Below are positions 30,767 through 38,539 of a DNA stretch of 44,962 nucleotides, in pieces (position 1 is the first letter of the stretch; every line of letters begins with the position of its first letter). A program made the position numbers and the translations under genes. The stretch comes from a virus. The DNA lies in IMG/VR virus record IMGVR_UViG_3300033182_001695, positions 1 through 44,962 of that record, one strand, 5' to 3'. The notes beneath the pieces were generated by a model. It worked only from the letters and a program-made list of their open reading frames with translations. It was not told the DNA's origin and ran no database searches.

Positions 30767-31786
30767 ATGCCTCAAGACTACTACAGCTTGGTTACAAATA
30801 AAGGACTCATCAAAGAAGCGCAAGCGGGACAAATTGGAGGAAATCCGATTAACTTAACTGAACTTGCAGTTGGAGATTCTTTAGGATCATATTACGAACC
30901 AGACCCTAGTGCTAAATCCTTAGTTAATGAGATTTACAGAACAAACTTAACATCCGCAGTTCTTGATGCCAATAACCCAAATCAATTGATAATTGAAGGA
31001 TTAGTTGATGAAGAAGCTGGGCCATTTTATGTTAGAGAAGTTGGAATTTATGATAGTGATGGAGACTTATTTGCTATAGGCAAATATCCTGAGACTTTTA
31101 AAGCAAATTTTGCTTCTGGTTCTGGCAAAAGGCTGTATATCAGAATGATTATTGCTTTTGTTTCAAAGCCTAATGTTGAAATAATAATTTCGGAAAATAT
31201 TAATTTTGATCCGAATTTTGAAAACAGGATTAACGATGAACTAGACAACAGACTTAAAAAATCAAATAACCTATCAGATTTAGATGATATAAATATCGCT
31301 AAAAACAATTTGGATATTACAGATCTAACTGGAGCAATATTACCCTTCCCTTTTGTAACCCCTCCAAATGGCTGGCTAAAATGCAATGGTGCAGAAGTAT
31401 CCAGAACAACCTATGCAAAACTATTTGATAAGATAGCAACTGCTTATGGTGTAGGTGATGGATCTACAACTTTTAATATTCCTGATCTTAGAGGTGAATT
31501 TATTAGAGGTTTTGATGATGGTAGAGGTATTGATAACAATAGAAATCTAGGAACCGCGCAGAATGATACCATAAAAAGTCACAATCATGACCTAAGAGAT
31601 GATAAGAATCATCCCTACTACGCACTCAGTGACGCTAATCTTGGATCAAAAAGAGGATCAGATGCAGTTTCTTATCATGGTCCACATGAAATAGGTGACG
31701 ATTCTGGTATAAGTCATACCCGTTTTTTTGGCGACAATGAAACCAGACCAAGAAATATAGCACTGATTTATTGTATTAGATACTAA
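30767..31786 (+). CDS. Tail fibre with collar domain, copy 1
   Basis: This 339-residue fibre starts with the P2 H-type amino adaptor (YYSLVTNKGLIKEAQAGQIG, then FYVREVGIYDSDGDLFAIGK). A short linker leads to a tail-collar domain (GWLKCNGAEVSRTTYAKLF, then IPDLRGEFIRGFDDGRG). The tip has SHNH and ends NETRPRNIALIYCIRY. It should bind a host surface receptor. The next gene is a close paralogue that differs most in the tip. Confidence 0.92.
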   Translation: MPQDYYSLVTNKGLIKEAQAGQIGGNPINLTELAVGDSLGSYYEPDPSAKSLVNEIYRTNLTSAVLDANNPNQLIIEGLVDEEAGPFYVREVGIYDSDGDLFAIGKYPETFKANFASGSGKRLYIRMIIAFVSKPNVEIIISENINFDPNFENRINDELDNRLKKSNNLSDLDDINIAKNNLDITDLTGAILPFPFVTPPNGWLKCNGAEVSRTTYAKLFDKIATAYGVGDGSTTFNIPDLRGEFIRGFDDGRGIDNNRNLGTAQNDTIKSHNHDLRDDKNHPYYALSDANLGSKRGSDAVSYHGPHEIGDDSGISHTRFFGDNETRPRNIALIYCIRY

Positions 31787-31792
31787 CCAAAA

Positions 31793-32803
31793 ATGACAAC
31801 TGGATATTACAGCATTATAACAGACATCGGACTAGAAAAGAACGCTAATGCTAGTGCTAATTTAACTAATTTAGATTTAACTCATCTTGGAGTTGGAGAC
31901 AGCAACGGCAGTTATTACGAGCCAGATGGAACACAGAATACCCTACATAACGAACTACATAGAGTAAATCTAACTAATGTAGTTGTTGATGAGAGTAATC
32001 CTAATCAATTAATAGCAGAAGCAATCATAGATGAAACAATAGGCCCATTTTACATAAGAGAAGTCGGTATATTTGATTCCAATGGAGATCTATTCGCAAT
32101 AGGAAAATATCCTGAAACTTTTAAACCAAATTTACCAAGTGGATCAGGGAAAAAGCTGTATATTAAAATGATTCTTGGATTTAGTAGTACTCCAAATGTG
32201 AATTTAATAATTTCCGATGATATTAATCACGATCCAAATTTTGCCACAGCTATCTATAATCTTCTTGATGAAAAGCTGGCTAAATCACAAAACCTAGCTG
32301 ATTTAGAAAGTGTTCAACAAGCTAGAAGTAATTTAGGTCTTGGTAGCGCATCGCTAGAAAATAAAGATTTCCTAGTACCGGTAGCATCTATATTTCCGTT
32401 TTCTAGTAATACTGTCCCTAATGGATACTTAGAATGTAATGGTGCATCGCTCTCAAGAACAACTTACAATGCTCTATTCTCTGAAATTGGAACTACCTAC
32501 GGCTTTAACGATCCTGACACATTCAAAGTACCAGACTTACGAGGTGAGTTTATTAGAGGATTTGATAATGGTAGAGGTGTAGATACAAGCAGATCATTAG
32601 GAAGCTATCAAGACGACTTATTCAAAAGTCACAACCACTCCTATACAGCACTTAGTAGATGGGGAGCAAATCCAGCAGGAGATGCTCCTTATTGGTGTAG
32701 AGGAGATTCTGGGGGTGGTAGTGCCACAGGTCAAATGACTTATAATGGAGGAAATGAAACAAGACCTCGCAATATTGCTCTTAAATACATTATTAAATTC
32801 TAA
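31793..32803 (+). CDS. Tail fibre with collar domain, copy 2
   Basis: This 336-residue paralogue of the preceding gene begins 6 bases after it. It shares YYSIITDIGLEKNANASANL at the amino end, FYIREVGIFDSNGDLFAIGK, the collar block VPDLRGEFIRGFDNGRG, and the ending NETRPRNIALKYIIKF. The tip between SHNHS and NETRP is different and Gly-rich. Two fibres on one particle, or alternative fibres, would widen the host range. Confidence 0.92.
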   Translation: MTTGYYSIITDIGLEKNANASANLTNLDLTHLGVGDSNGSYYEPDGTQNTLHNELHRVNLTNVVVDESNPNQLIAEAIIDETIGPFYIREVGIFDSNGDLFAIGKYPETFKPNLPSGSGKKLYIKMILGFSSTPNVNLIISDDINHDPNFATAIYNLLDEKLAKSQNLADLESVQQARSNLGLGSASLENKDFLVPVASIFPFSSNTVPNGYLECNGASLSRTTYNALFSEIGTTYGFNDPDTFKVPDLRGEFIRGFDNGRGVDTSRSLGSYQDDLFKSHNHSYTALSRWGANPAGDAPYWCRGDSGGGSATGQMTYNGGNETRPRNIALKYIIKF

Positions 32804-32809
32804 TAAATA

Positions 32810-33283
32810 ATGACAAAATTAATTTATAACTACGACCAAGACGGTTATTTCATCGGAAGCCAAAAAGCTGATCTAGATCCACTAGAAAACAAAATAAAAA
32901 AAACCAAGGTATATTTGTTACCATCAAACGCCACCTTCACTAAGATGAAATTAGATCTAGTAGAAAATAAAAGAATAAAATGGAATGGTAAAAAGTGGGT
33001 GTATGAAGATATATTACCTATCCAGGATGATCCTGAGCCGACAGAAGAAGAAAAAATCAAACAACTCAAAGACAATGCCATTGTTTTAAGGAAAGATTAT
33101 ATTCATTCAAAAGATTGGTACATTACACGCGAATATGACCAACCTAACTCATATCCAATTGATATCAAGAACCAAAGAATCCTTGCTAGGTCACAAATTA
33201 ACGAAATAGAAAAAATCGATAATTTAACTGATGCACAAAATATTGAAAAAGACTACGAATTTCTGATAGACAACAAACGATGA
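32810..33283 (+). CDS. Tail fibre assembly-like protein
   Basis: This 157-residue protein starts MTKLIYNYDQDGYFIGSQKA, has NKRIKWNGKKWVYEDI near the middle, and ends in a charged helical segment (KQLKDNAIVLRKDYIHSKDW). It resembles Tfa-type chaperones and DUF4376-bearing fibre partners. It directly follows the second fibre, the normal place for its chaperone. Confidence 0.72.
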   Translation: MTKLIYNYDQDGYFIGSQKADLDPLENKIKKTKVYLLPSNATFTKMKLDLVENKRIKWNGKKWVYEDILPIQDDPEPTEEEKIKQLKDNAIVLRKDYIHSKDWYITREYDQPNSYPIDIKNQRILARSQINEIEKIDNLTDAQNIEKDYEFLIDNKR

Positions 33284-33333
33284 TAAAATAACAAAACTGT
33301 TCTTACACAACAACATAACACTAACAGCTATTA

Positions 33334-33978
33334 ATGAGCAATATTGATCAATCACTACTACCTACTAATGCATCAAATATATTAATAGATTTAGAAAAAT
33401 CATACTCAAAACTCTCTGCATTAGAAGCTAAGAACAAGGACGTATTTAACCCCAACCAAGCAGCAGAAAATATTTTACCTTGGATTGCATGGGGATTTTC
33501 TATTGATGCTTGGGATGATAATTGGAGCCATGAGACAAAAAGAGAAATGATAAACAATACCATTTCTCTACATAAAATTAAAGGAACTAGAAAAGCAGTT
33601 CAAAAAGCTTTGGAAATTATCGGAATCTTTGCTCAAATTGTTGAATGGTGGCAAACTGATCCAAAGATGGTTGTTCATACTTTTGATGTAATAGCCTATC
33701 TAAATGATAATATAGATAAAAGCTCAAAAATCATAATAGACTCAAATACGCAAAAAAAACTAATTGGTCTTATTAACAATGTAAAACCTGCAAGAAGTCA
33801 CTTTAACCTCAAATTAGGAGCAAGATTCAAATCCAGCGCTTCTTATACGACAATATTGAGAGCTAAGGAATTTGCTAATTTTAATTTTTCTACAAAGTCA
33901 ATTTCATTTCAAAACTCTTATTTGAGCTTAGCTAAAATTAAACTCAGTTCTCTACAAACAATATCTTTTAATGCCTGA
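33334..33978 (+). CDS. Tail protein I (P2 GpI-like), second copy
   Basis: This 214-residue protein repeats the GpI pattern: NILPWIAWGFSIDAWDDNW near 47-65, then HKIKGTRKAVQKALEIIGIF, and EWWQTDP. It starts a second fibre module (I, adaptor, spike, chaperone) 50 bases after the first. Carrying two GpI genes is unusual for a P2-type tail. Its last base pairs overlap the adaptor gene. Confidence 0.88.
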   Translation: MSNIDQSLLPTNASNILIDLEKSYSKLSALEAKNKDVFNPNQAAENILPWIAWGFSIDAWDDNWSHETKREMINNTISLHKIKGTRKAVQKALEIIGIFAQIVEWWQTDPKMVVHTFDVIAYLNDNIDKSSKIIIDSNTQKKLIGLINNVKPARSHFNLKLGARFKSSASYTTILRAKEFANFNFSTKSISFQNSYLSLAKIKLSSLQTISFNA

Positions 33979-34507
33979 TTATCTATCAATAGTTATTACC
34001 AAAGCTGGTAAAGAAGCTGCATTTAATGCTGCAAATACTGGATTCGAATTAGAAATATCCGACATTGCGTTTGGTGATTTTGCTTGGAATCCAGTAAATG
34101 ACGATGAAGCAACTAAATTACAAAATGAAATCTTACGAGTTCCAATAATTTCTGGAGAAAAATTAGGAAGTTCACAAATTCATTTAAACGCTAAATTAGA
34201 TGGAGATACTGAGTTTGTAATTAGAGAAGTTGGTATTTTTTTAAAAGATGGCACGTTATTTGGGATTTATAGTAGTACATCTCAAGATTTAGCCCACAAA
34301 ACATCTGGTGTGGAGTTAATTCTCACATTTGATTTAATATTATCTACCTTACCACCTGATAGTGTTTCAATAGTAATTGAAGGAGGTGAGCCAGCTTATC
34401 CTTCAATCATCAATGAGTTAATAAAAATAACTCTAGGCAACATCAAAACATCCATAGTTCAAATTGATAACTTAGTTCACAGAACAACAAAACTATTAAA
34501 ATCATAA
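33971..34507 (+). CDS. Short tail-fibre adaptor without collar domain
   Basis: This 178-residue protein contains only the amino adaptor found in the two longer fibres (YLSIVITKAGKEAAFNAANT, then FVIREVGIFLKDGTLFGIYS). There is no collar or receptor-binding tip; the end is a short helical segment. The next gene encodes a beta-helix protein, so adaptor and tip are probably separate chains of one spike. Confidence 0.82.
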   Translation: MPDYLSIVITKAGKEAAFNAANTGFELEISDIAFGDFAWNPVNDDEATKLQNEILRVPIISGEKLGSSQIHLNAKLDGDTEFVIREVGIFLKDGTLFGIYSSTSQDLAHKTSGVELILTFDLILSTLPPDSVSIVIEGGEPAYPSIINELIKITLGNIKTSIVQIDNLVHRTTKLLKS

Positions 34508-34516
34508 TATTATAAA

Positions 34517-35788
34517 ATGACTCTAGAACAACAAGTTGCAACATTAAATGAAAATGTTGGAAATTTAGCCACTAAATCCAATGATCTTACAAAAAGCATC
34601 GAAGATAAGCTACAAGAATATGAAGATTGGAAAAATAGTATTAGTAGCGATAATCCTGTGGTTCTACAAGTTGGTATAGACAAGGAATTTAAACATCCGA
34701 TAGATGCAGCAAAACATATAGAAGAAAATGACAGACTGACAGGAGATATTCTATGGAAATTGGAAATAGATCCAGGAATTTATGAATTTCCACATCAAGG
34801 AATCCAAAGTATGACTTTTTCTCATAATAAAAATATTCAAATTATTGGCAACTCTGACAATATTAGCGATGTAACGTTTAGATATACTGGTGATGAGCAT
34901 CGCTATATGATCATTGCTGAAAGAAATAGTCACATTGAAGTCAGAAATATCTCATTTCAAGGAATCACCCAATTTACCACAACTTTTGTCACTCAAATAT
35001 ATGATAGAAGTCTAAGATCAGGAATGGCAGGTGGTGGACTAGCTCATGGAATATTAGCTAGATTTAATAGCTCCGCTATTATTAAAGATTGCAATTTTTA
35101 TCGTCTATGGCGTGCAATTCATTGTCATGATAATTGTAGAATGGAAATTACAAATATTACAGTATCTGAAGCACATGGAGGAGTTTACTGTAACTCTAAT
35201 AGTAAAATTCACATATCTAGATCTTCCATTCAAGGAGTTGGAGTAAGTAATAGCGCTTCCACAAGTTCTTGGTCAGCTCTTGCTGCCCATCACTCAAGTC
35301 TCATTTTTTCTTATGGTGTAGATTGCAGGAATTTTCACATGGGCCTTTACTGTCACTGGTCAAGTGATTTTCATTTTCACCGCTCATATGATTATGACAG
35401 CGATGGAATTACGCAAATTAATATAAAAGACGGTCATGTAGAAAATTGCTATCACGCATTTCATGTTGCCCATTCTAGTAGTGGTAATATCAATAATACT
35501 TTAATCAAAGGTATGCAATCTCATGGAATTATAGCCACTCAGGCTTCTAATCTTCATGCTGCAAATAATGTAAGAGTGGATGGAGCTGAGATTGGATATT
35601 ACGCACTTCATCAATCAACCATACAAGCAAATGATAGTTCAGCCAAAAATTGTCGAAGTTCTGGATATCACTCAAGGCATAAATCAGAACTCCATGCTCA
35701 TCGTGTTTCTGTCGGTGGCAATGCAATAAATTATACACCAAGCGGAGCTTCAAGTCTTGGAAACTATGACGCCTATATCTATCGCTAA
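34517..35788 (+). CDS. Right-handed beta-helix tail spike
   Basis: This 423-residue protein has an amino coiled coil (about 1-45: LEQQVATLNENVGNLATKSN), then a parallel beta-helix of short repeated turns (NISFQGITQF, CNFYRLWRAIHCHDN, ISRSSIQGVG). It is rich in His, Ser and Asn, with strings such as HWSSDFHFHRS near 280-290. Pectate-lyase-like spikes bind or cleave surface polysaccharides. I cannot identify catalytic acids. It lacks a signal peptide, as expected for a virion protein. Confidence 0.82.
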   Translation: MTLEQQVATLNENVGNLATKSNDLTKSIEDKLQEYEDWKNSISSDNPVVLQVGIDKEFKHPIDAAKHIEENDRLTGDILWKLEIDPGIYEFPHQGIQSMTFSHNKNIQIIGNSDNISDVTFRYTGDEHRYMIIAERNSHIEVRNISFQGITQFTTTFVTQIYDRSLRSGMAGGGLAHGILARFNSSAIIKDCNFYRLWRAIHCHDNCRMEITNITVSEAHGGVYCNSNSKIHISRSSIQGVGVSNSASTSSWSALAAHHSSLIFSYGVDCRNFHMGLYCHWSSDFHFHRSYDYDSDGITQINIKDGHVENCYHAFHVAHSSSGNINNTLIKGMQSHGIIATQASNLHAANNVRVDGAEIGYYALHQSTIQANDSSAKNCRSSGYHSRHKSELHAHRVSVGGNAINYTPSGASSLGNYDAYIYR

Positions 35789-35807
35789 TCTTCAATAATA
35801 TCTCAAA

Positions 35808-36368
35808 ATGCAATTAGTAATTCAAAATGATCTTGTAATCGCAAGTCACAGTGATAATCAATTTATCAAAAATTTTTATGAAAACTGTGAAATAATCTGG
35901 GTTCCAGATAGCACTAAACTAGATATAGATAATGCAGAATTATCAATCGATTTACCAAAGGATCCGAGACTAAATTGGACTCTAGAAGAAAATCAACAAA
36001 ATGCCCTATCGGCAATTGAATATATTGCCGAAGAATTACGCATTAAATCTTTGTCTAATATGCCGGGCAAAATTGCTTCTTATGAAGCAAAAGCAACCAT
36101 TGCCAAACGCATAGCTGAATCTCGAAAACCAGATCCAAATGATGTATCTCTACTACAATTAGAAGCTGATAGTAGAAATATTCAAGTTAATGAATTGGTT
36201 CAATTAATCATTCAAAAATCTACTAAATTTTCTGAAATCTCCACAACAATTGATGGTAAAATCCAACAAACAAAACTTTTAATTAATAGTTCCAAGACAG
36301 CAGAACAAGTCTGGACTCATCTGAAAAACTTTGAATCAGAGATCGAAGAAATAATCACGAACAAATAA
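35808..36368 (+). CDS. Second tail-assembly-like protein
   Basis: This 186-residue protein has a beta-type start (MQLVIQNDLVIASHSDNQFI), then a long helical part with ARISK-like charge (NMPGKIASYEAKATIAKRIA). It follows the spike as the chaperone follows the fibres. It does not share clear blocks with the first assembly-like protein. It is probably a spike chaperone or a fibre-domain protein; moderate certainty. Confidence 0.6.
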   Translation: MQLVIQNDLVIASHSDNQFIKNFYENCEIIWVPDSTKLDIDNAELSIDLPKDPRLNWTLEENQQNALSAIEYIAEELRIKSLSNMPGKIASYEAKATIAKRIAESRKPDPNDVSLLQLEADSRNIQVNELVQLIIQKSTKFSEISTTIDGKIQQTKLLINSSKTAEQVWTHLKNFESEIEEIITNK

Positions 36369-36388
36369 TAACATAACAAAATTACATA

Positions 36389-37606
36389 ATGTCTGAAAAA
36401 TTTTTACATGGTGTTGAAATATTAGAAATAAATGATGGAGCACGCCCTATTAAAACAGCTAAATCATCAGTTATTGGACTTGTTGGAACAGCGCCACGAG
36501 GCCCAGTAAATACACCAACTTTAATTCTTGGTTCAAGAAAACAAGCAGTTGAAATCTTTGGTGAAAACAATGATGACAACAAAGACTACACTATACCAAA
36601 AGCTCTTGATGGAATATTTGATCAAGCTGGTGCAATGGTTGTTGTTATCAATGTTTCTGATCCTGACAATATCTCACATCAAACAAGTGGAGAGCTTGAT
36701 CCTACAAATATTAGTGCTGCTGATATTGTTGGTGGTGTAGACGGAGTAACTGGACAATATAAAGGTGTTCACGCTCTTTTAGCAGCCAATACAGAGCTTG
36801 CAGTAACACCAAGAATCCTAATAGCGCCAGGATTCACACATGATATGCCAGGTGGAAATGCTAATCCTGTGGTTTCAGAATTACTTGGAATAGCAGAAAA
36901 TCTAAAAGCGGTTATTATTGCTGATCTTCCAAATACCAATGACATAGATGCAATTGATTATGTTGGTAATTTTGGCTCTGCCAGAGTATTCGCTATTTAT
37001 CCTTGGGTAAAAGTTCTTGATAGCTTGGGAGCTATTGTTGAAGAACCGGCATCCGCAAGAGTAGCAGGATTAATTGTTAAATCCGATAATGAGCGAGGGT
37101 TTTGGTGGTCACCATCAAACCAAGTTATTAATGGTATTGTTGGAATTTCTAAATCGATAGATTTTGTTCTTGGCGATGTTAATGCAAAAGCCAATTATCT
37201 AAATGAAAACAACATCACAACTATAATTCAAGAAAGTGGTTTTAGATTGTGGGGTAATAGAACTTTATCTGCTGATCCTAAATGGGCATTCTTACAAGCT
37301 AGACGAACTGCTGATATGATTAATGATAGTTTATTAAAGGCTCATTTATGGGCAGTAGATAGAAATATCACTAAAACCTACATAGAAGATGTTTTGGAGG
37401 GAGTTAATAATTACCTGAGATACCTAAAGAATATCGGAGCGATTATTGGCGGAACTGCTTTTTCTGATCCCGAATTAAACACCCCTGATCAAATAGCTCA
37501 AGGGAAAGTTACTTTTGAATTTGATTTCACACCTCCTTATCCAGCAGAACACATCATCTTTAGATCAAGAATGGTGGATGACTATTTAGAAGAAATTGTC
37601 AGTTAA
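36389..37606 (+). CDS. Contractile tail sheath protein (P2 FI)
   Basis: This 405-residue protein has LHGVEILEINDGARPIKTAK at the start, VGTAPRGPVNTPTLILGS near 33-50, SGFRLWGNRTLSADPKWAFL near 281-300, and PPYPAEHIIFRSRMVDDYL near the end. These are the sheath_FI blocks. It polymerises around the tube and contracts on infection. A contractile tail follows from its presence. Confidence 0.95.
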   Translation: MSEKFLHGVEILEINDGARPIKTAKSSVIGLVGTAPRGPVNTPTLILGSRKQAVEIFGENNDDNKDYTIPKALDGIFDQAGAMVVVINVSDPDNISHQTSGELDPTNISAADIVGGVDGVTGQYKGVHALLAANTELAVTPRILIAPGFTHDMPGGNANPVVSELLGIAENLKAVIIADLPNTNDIDAIDYVGNFGSARVFAIYPWVKVLDSLGAIVEEPASARVAGLIVKSDNERGFWWSPSNQVINGIVGISKSIDFVLGDVNAKANYLNENNITTIIQESGFRLWGNRTLSADPKWAFLQARRTADMINDSLLKAHLWAVDRNITKTYIEDVLEGVNNYLRYLKNIGAIIGGTAFSDPELNTPDQIAQGKVTFEFDFTPPYPAEHIIFRSRMVDDYLEEIVS

Positions 37607-37637
37607 TCTTTTTAATAATCAAAAATAATAAGAAACA

Positions 37638-38138
37638 ATGATTCCAAAAATATTAAAGAATTTCAACCTCTTCGTTGATGGTAGAGGTTATGTTGGTAAA
37701 TGCGATGAGGTTAATCCACCTAAACTCAATATTAAAGCAGAAGAATATAGAGCGGGCGGAATGGACGCTCCAATTTCCATTGATATGGGAATGGAAAAAT
37801 TAGAAGCCAGTTTCATGCTTTCAGAATATGATAAGGATATTTTAAAGCAGTTTGGTCTAATTAGTGGCAATGGCGTTCAAATCACTTTGAGAGGTGCATT
37901 ACAAGACGATACATCTACTTCACCAATTATTATAAAGCTTCGTGGAATGTACACAGAAATAGATATGGGCAAATTCGCAGCAAGTGAAAAAGGAACTTTA
38001 AATTGCACTATATCTTGTCGCTATTACTCACTTGAAATCGATGGCGAACAACTAATTGAAATTGATATTGATAACATGACTCGAATTATCGGTGGAACTG
38101 ATAAAATGACCGAGATCCGCGATGCTATTGGTATCTAA
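37638..38138 (+). CDS. Major tail tube protein (P2 FII)
   Basis: This 166-residue protein has MIPKILKNFNLFVDGRGYVG, then KAEEYRAGGMDAPISIDMGM and EIDMGKFAASEKGTLNCTIS, as in the P2 FII family. It forms the inner tube beneath the sheath. Its order after FI matches P2. Confidence 0.94.
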   Translation: MIPKILKNFNLFVDGRGYVGKCDEVNPPKLNIKAEEYRAGGMDAPISIDMGMEKLEASFMLSEYDKDILKQFGLISGNGVQITLRGALQDDTSTSPIIIKLRGMYTEIDMGKFAASEKGTLNCTISCRYYSLEIDGEQLIEIDIDNMTRIIGGTDKMTEIRDAIGI

Positions 38139-38154
38139 CCTAAAATAAATAATC

Positions 38155-38439
38155 ATGCAAAATATAAAATTAAATTACCCGATTGAATCAAATGGACAAA
38201 ATATTAGTGAACTAAACATGAGACGATCCAAAGTAAAAGATCGTCTTTTAGTAGCTAAAATGAAAAACGCTCCAGATGAAGAAAAAGAAATTCGTTTATT
38301 TGCTAACTTGTGTGACCTAGAACCAAAAGCTATTGAAGAATTAGACGAAAGTGATTATGCAAATCTACAAAAAGCCTATATGGATTTTTTCAAATCCGAG
38401 GGGATATCATCAGAGCCGTCATTATCCTCTCAAAAATAA
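38155..38439 (+). CDS. Tail assembly chaperone GpE
   Basis: This 94-residue protein begins MQNIKLNYPIESNGQNISEL and has RLFANLCDLEPKAIEELDES with DYANLQKAYMDFF, the pattern of the P2 E tail assembly chaperone. It is the unshifted product of a gene whose end carries a slippery heptamer; the longer product is listed separately. E-type chaperones coat the tape measure during tail assembly. Confidence 0.88.
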   Translation: MQNIKLNYPIESNGQNISELNMRRSKVKDRLLVAKMKNAPDEEKEIRLFANLCDLEPKAIEELDESDYANLQKAYMDFFKSEGISSEPSLSSQK

Positions 38440-38537
38440 CTAATTGGCAATTATCTGAAATTTTAGAATTAACAGAAGAGGAATTTTGTCTCTTCTATGA
38501 TGAAGCAATTATTATCCAAAAAGAAAGTGTAGAATAA
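38155..38537 (+). CDS. Tail chaperone GpE-E' frameshift product
   Basis: A -1 shift at 38385-38391 joins the first 79 codons of E to the overlapping frame, which ends at TAA 38535-38537, giving about 127 residues. The extension reads IRGDIIRAVIILSKITNWQL, then SEILELTEEEFCLFYDEAII, a GpE'-like helical tail. The extension frame has no usable start of its own. The tape measure begins 2 bases later, as in P2. Confidence 0.82.
38385..38391 (+). promoter_or_regulatory. -1 ribosomal frameshift site TTTTTTC
   Basis: T TTT TTC is a perfect X XXY YYZ heptamer in the E frame. Slippage by -1 moves TTT TTC to TTT TTT and continues as CAA ATC. P2 uses the closely similar TTTTTTG at the same place in its E gene. 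Confidence 0.82.
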
Positions 38538-38539
38538 AA

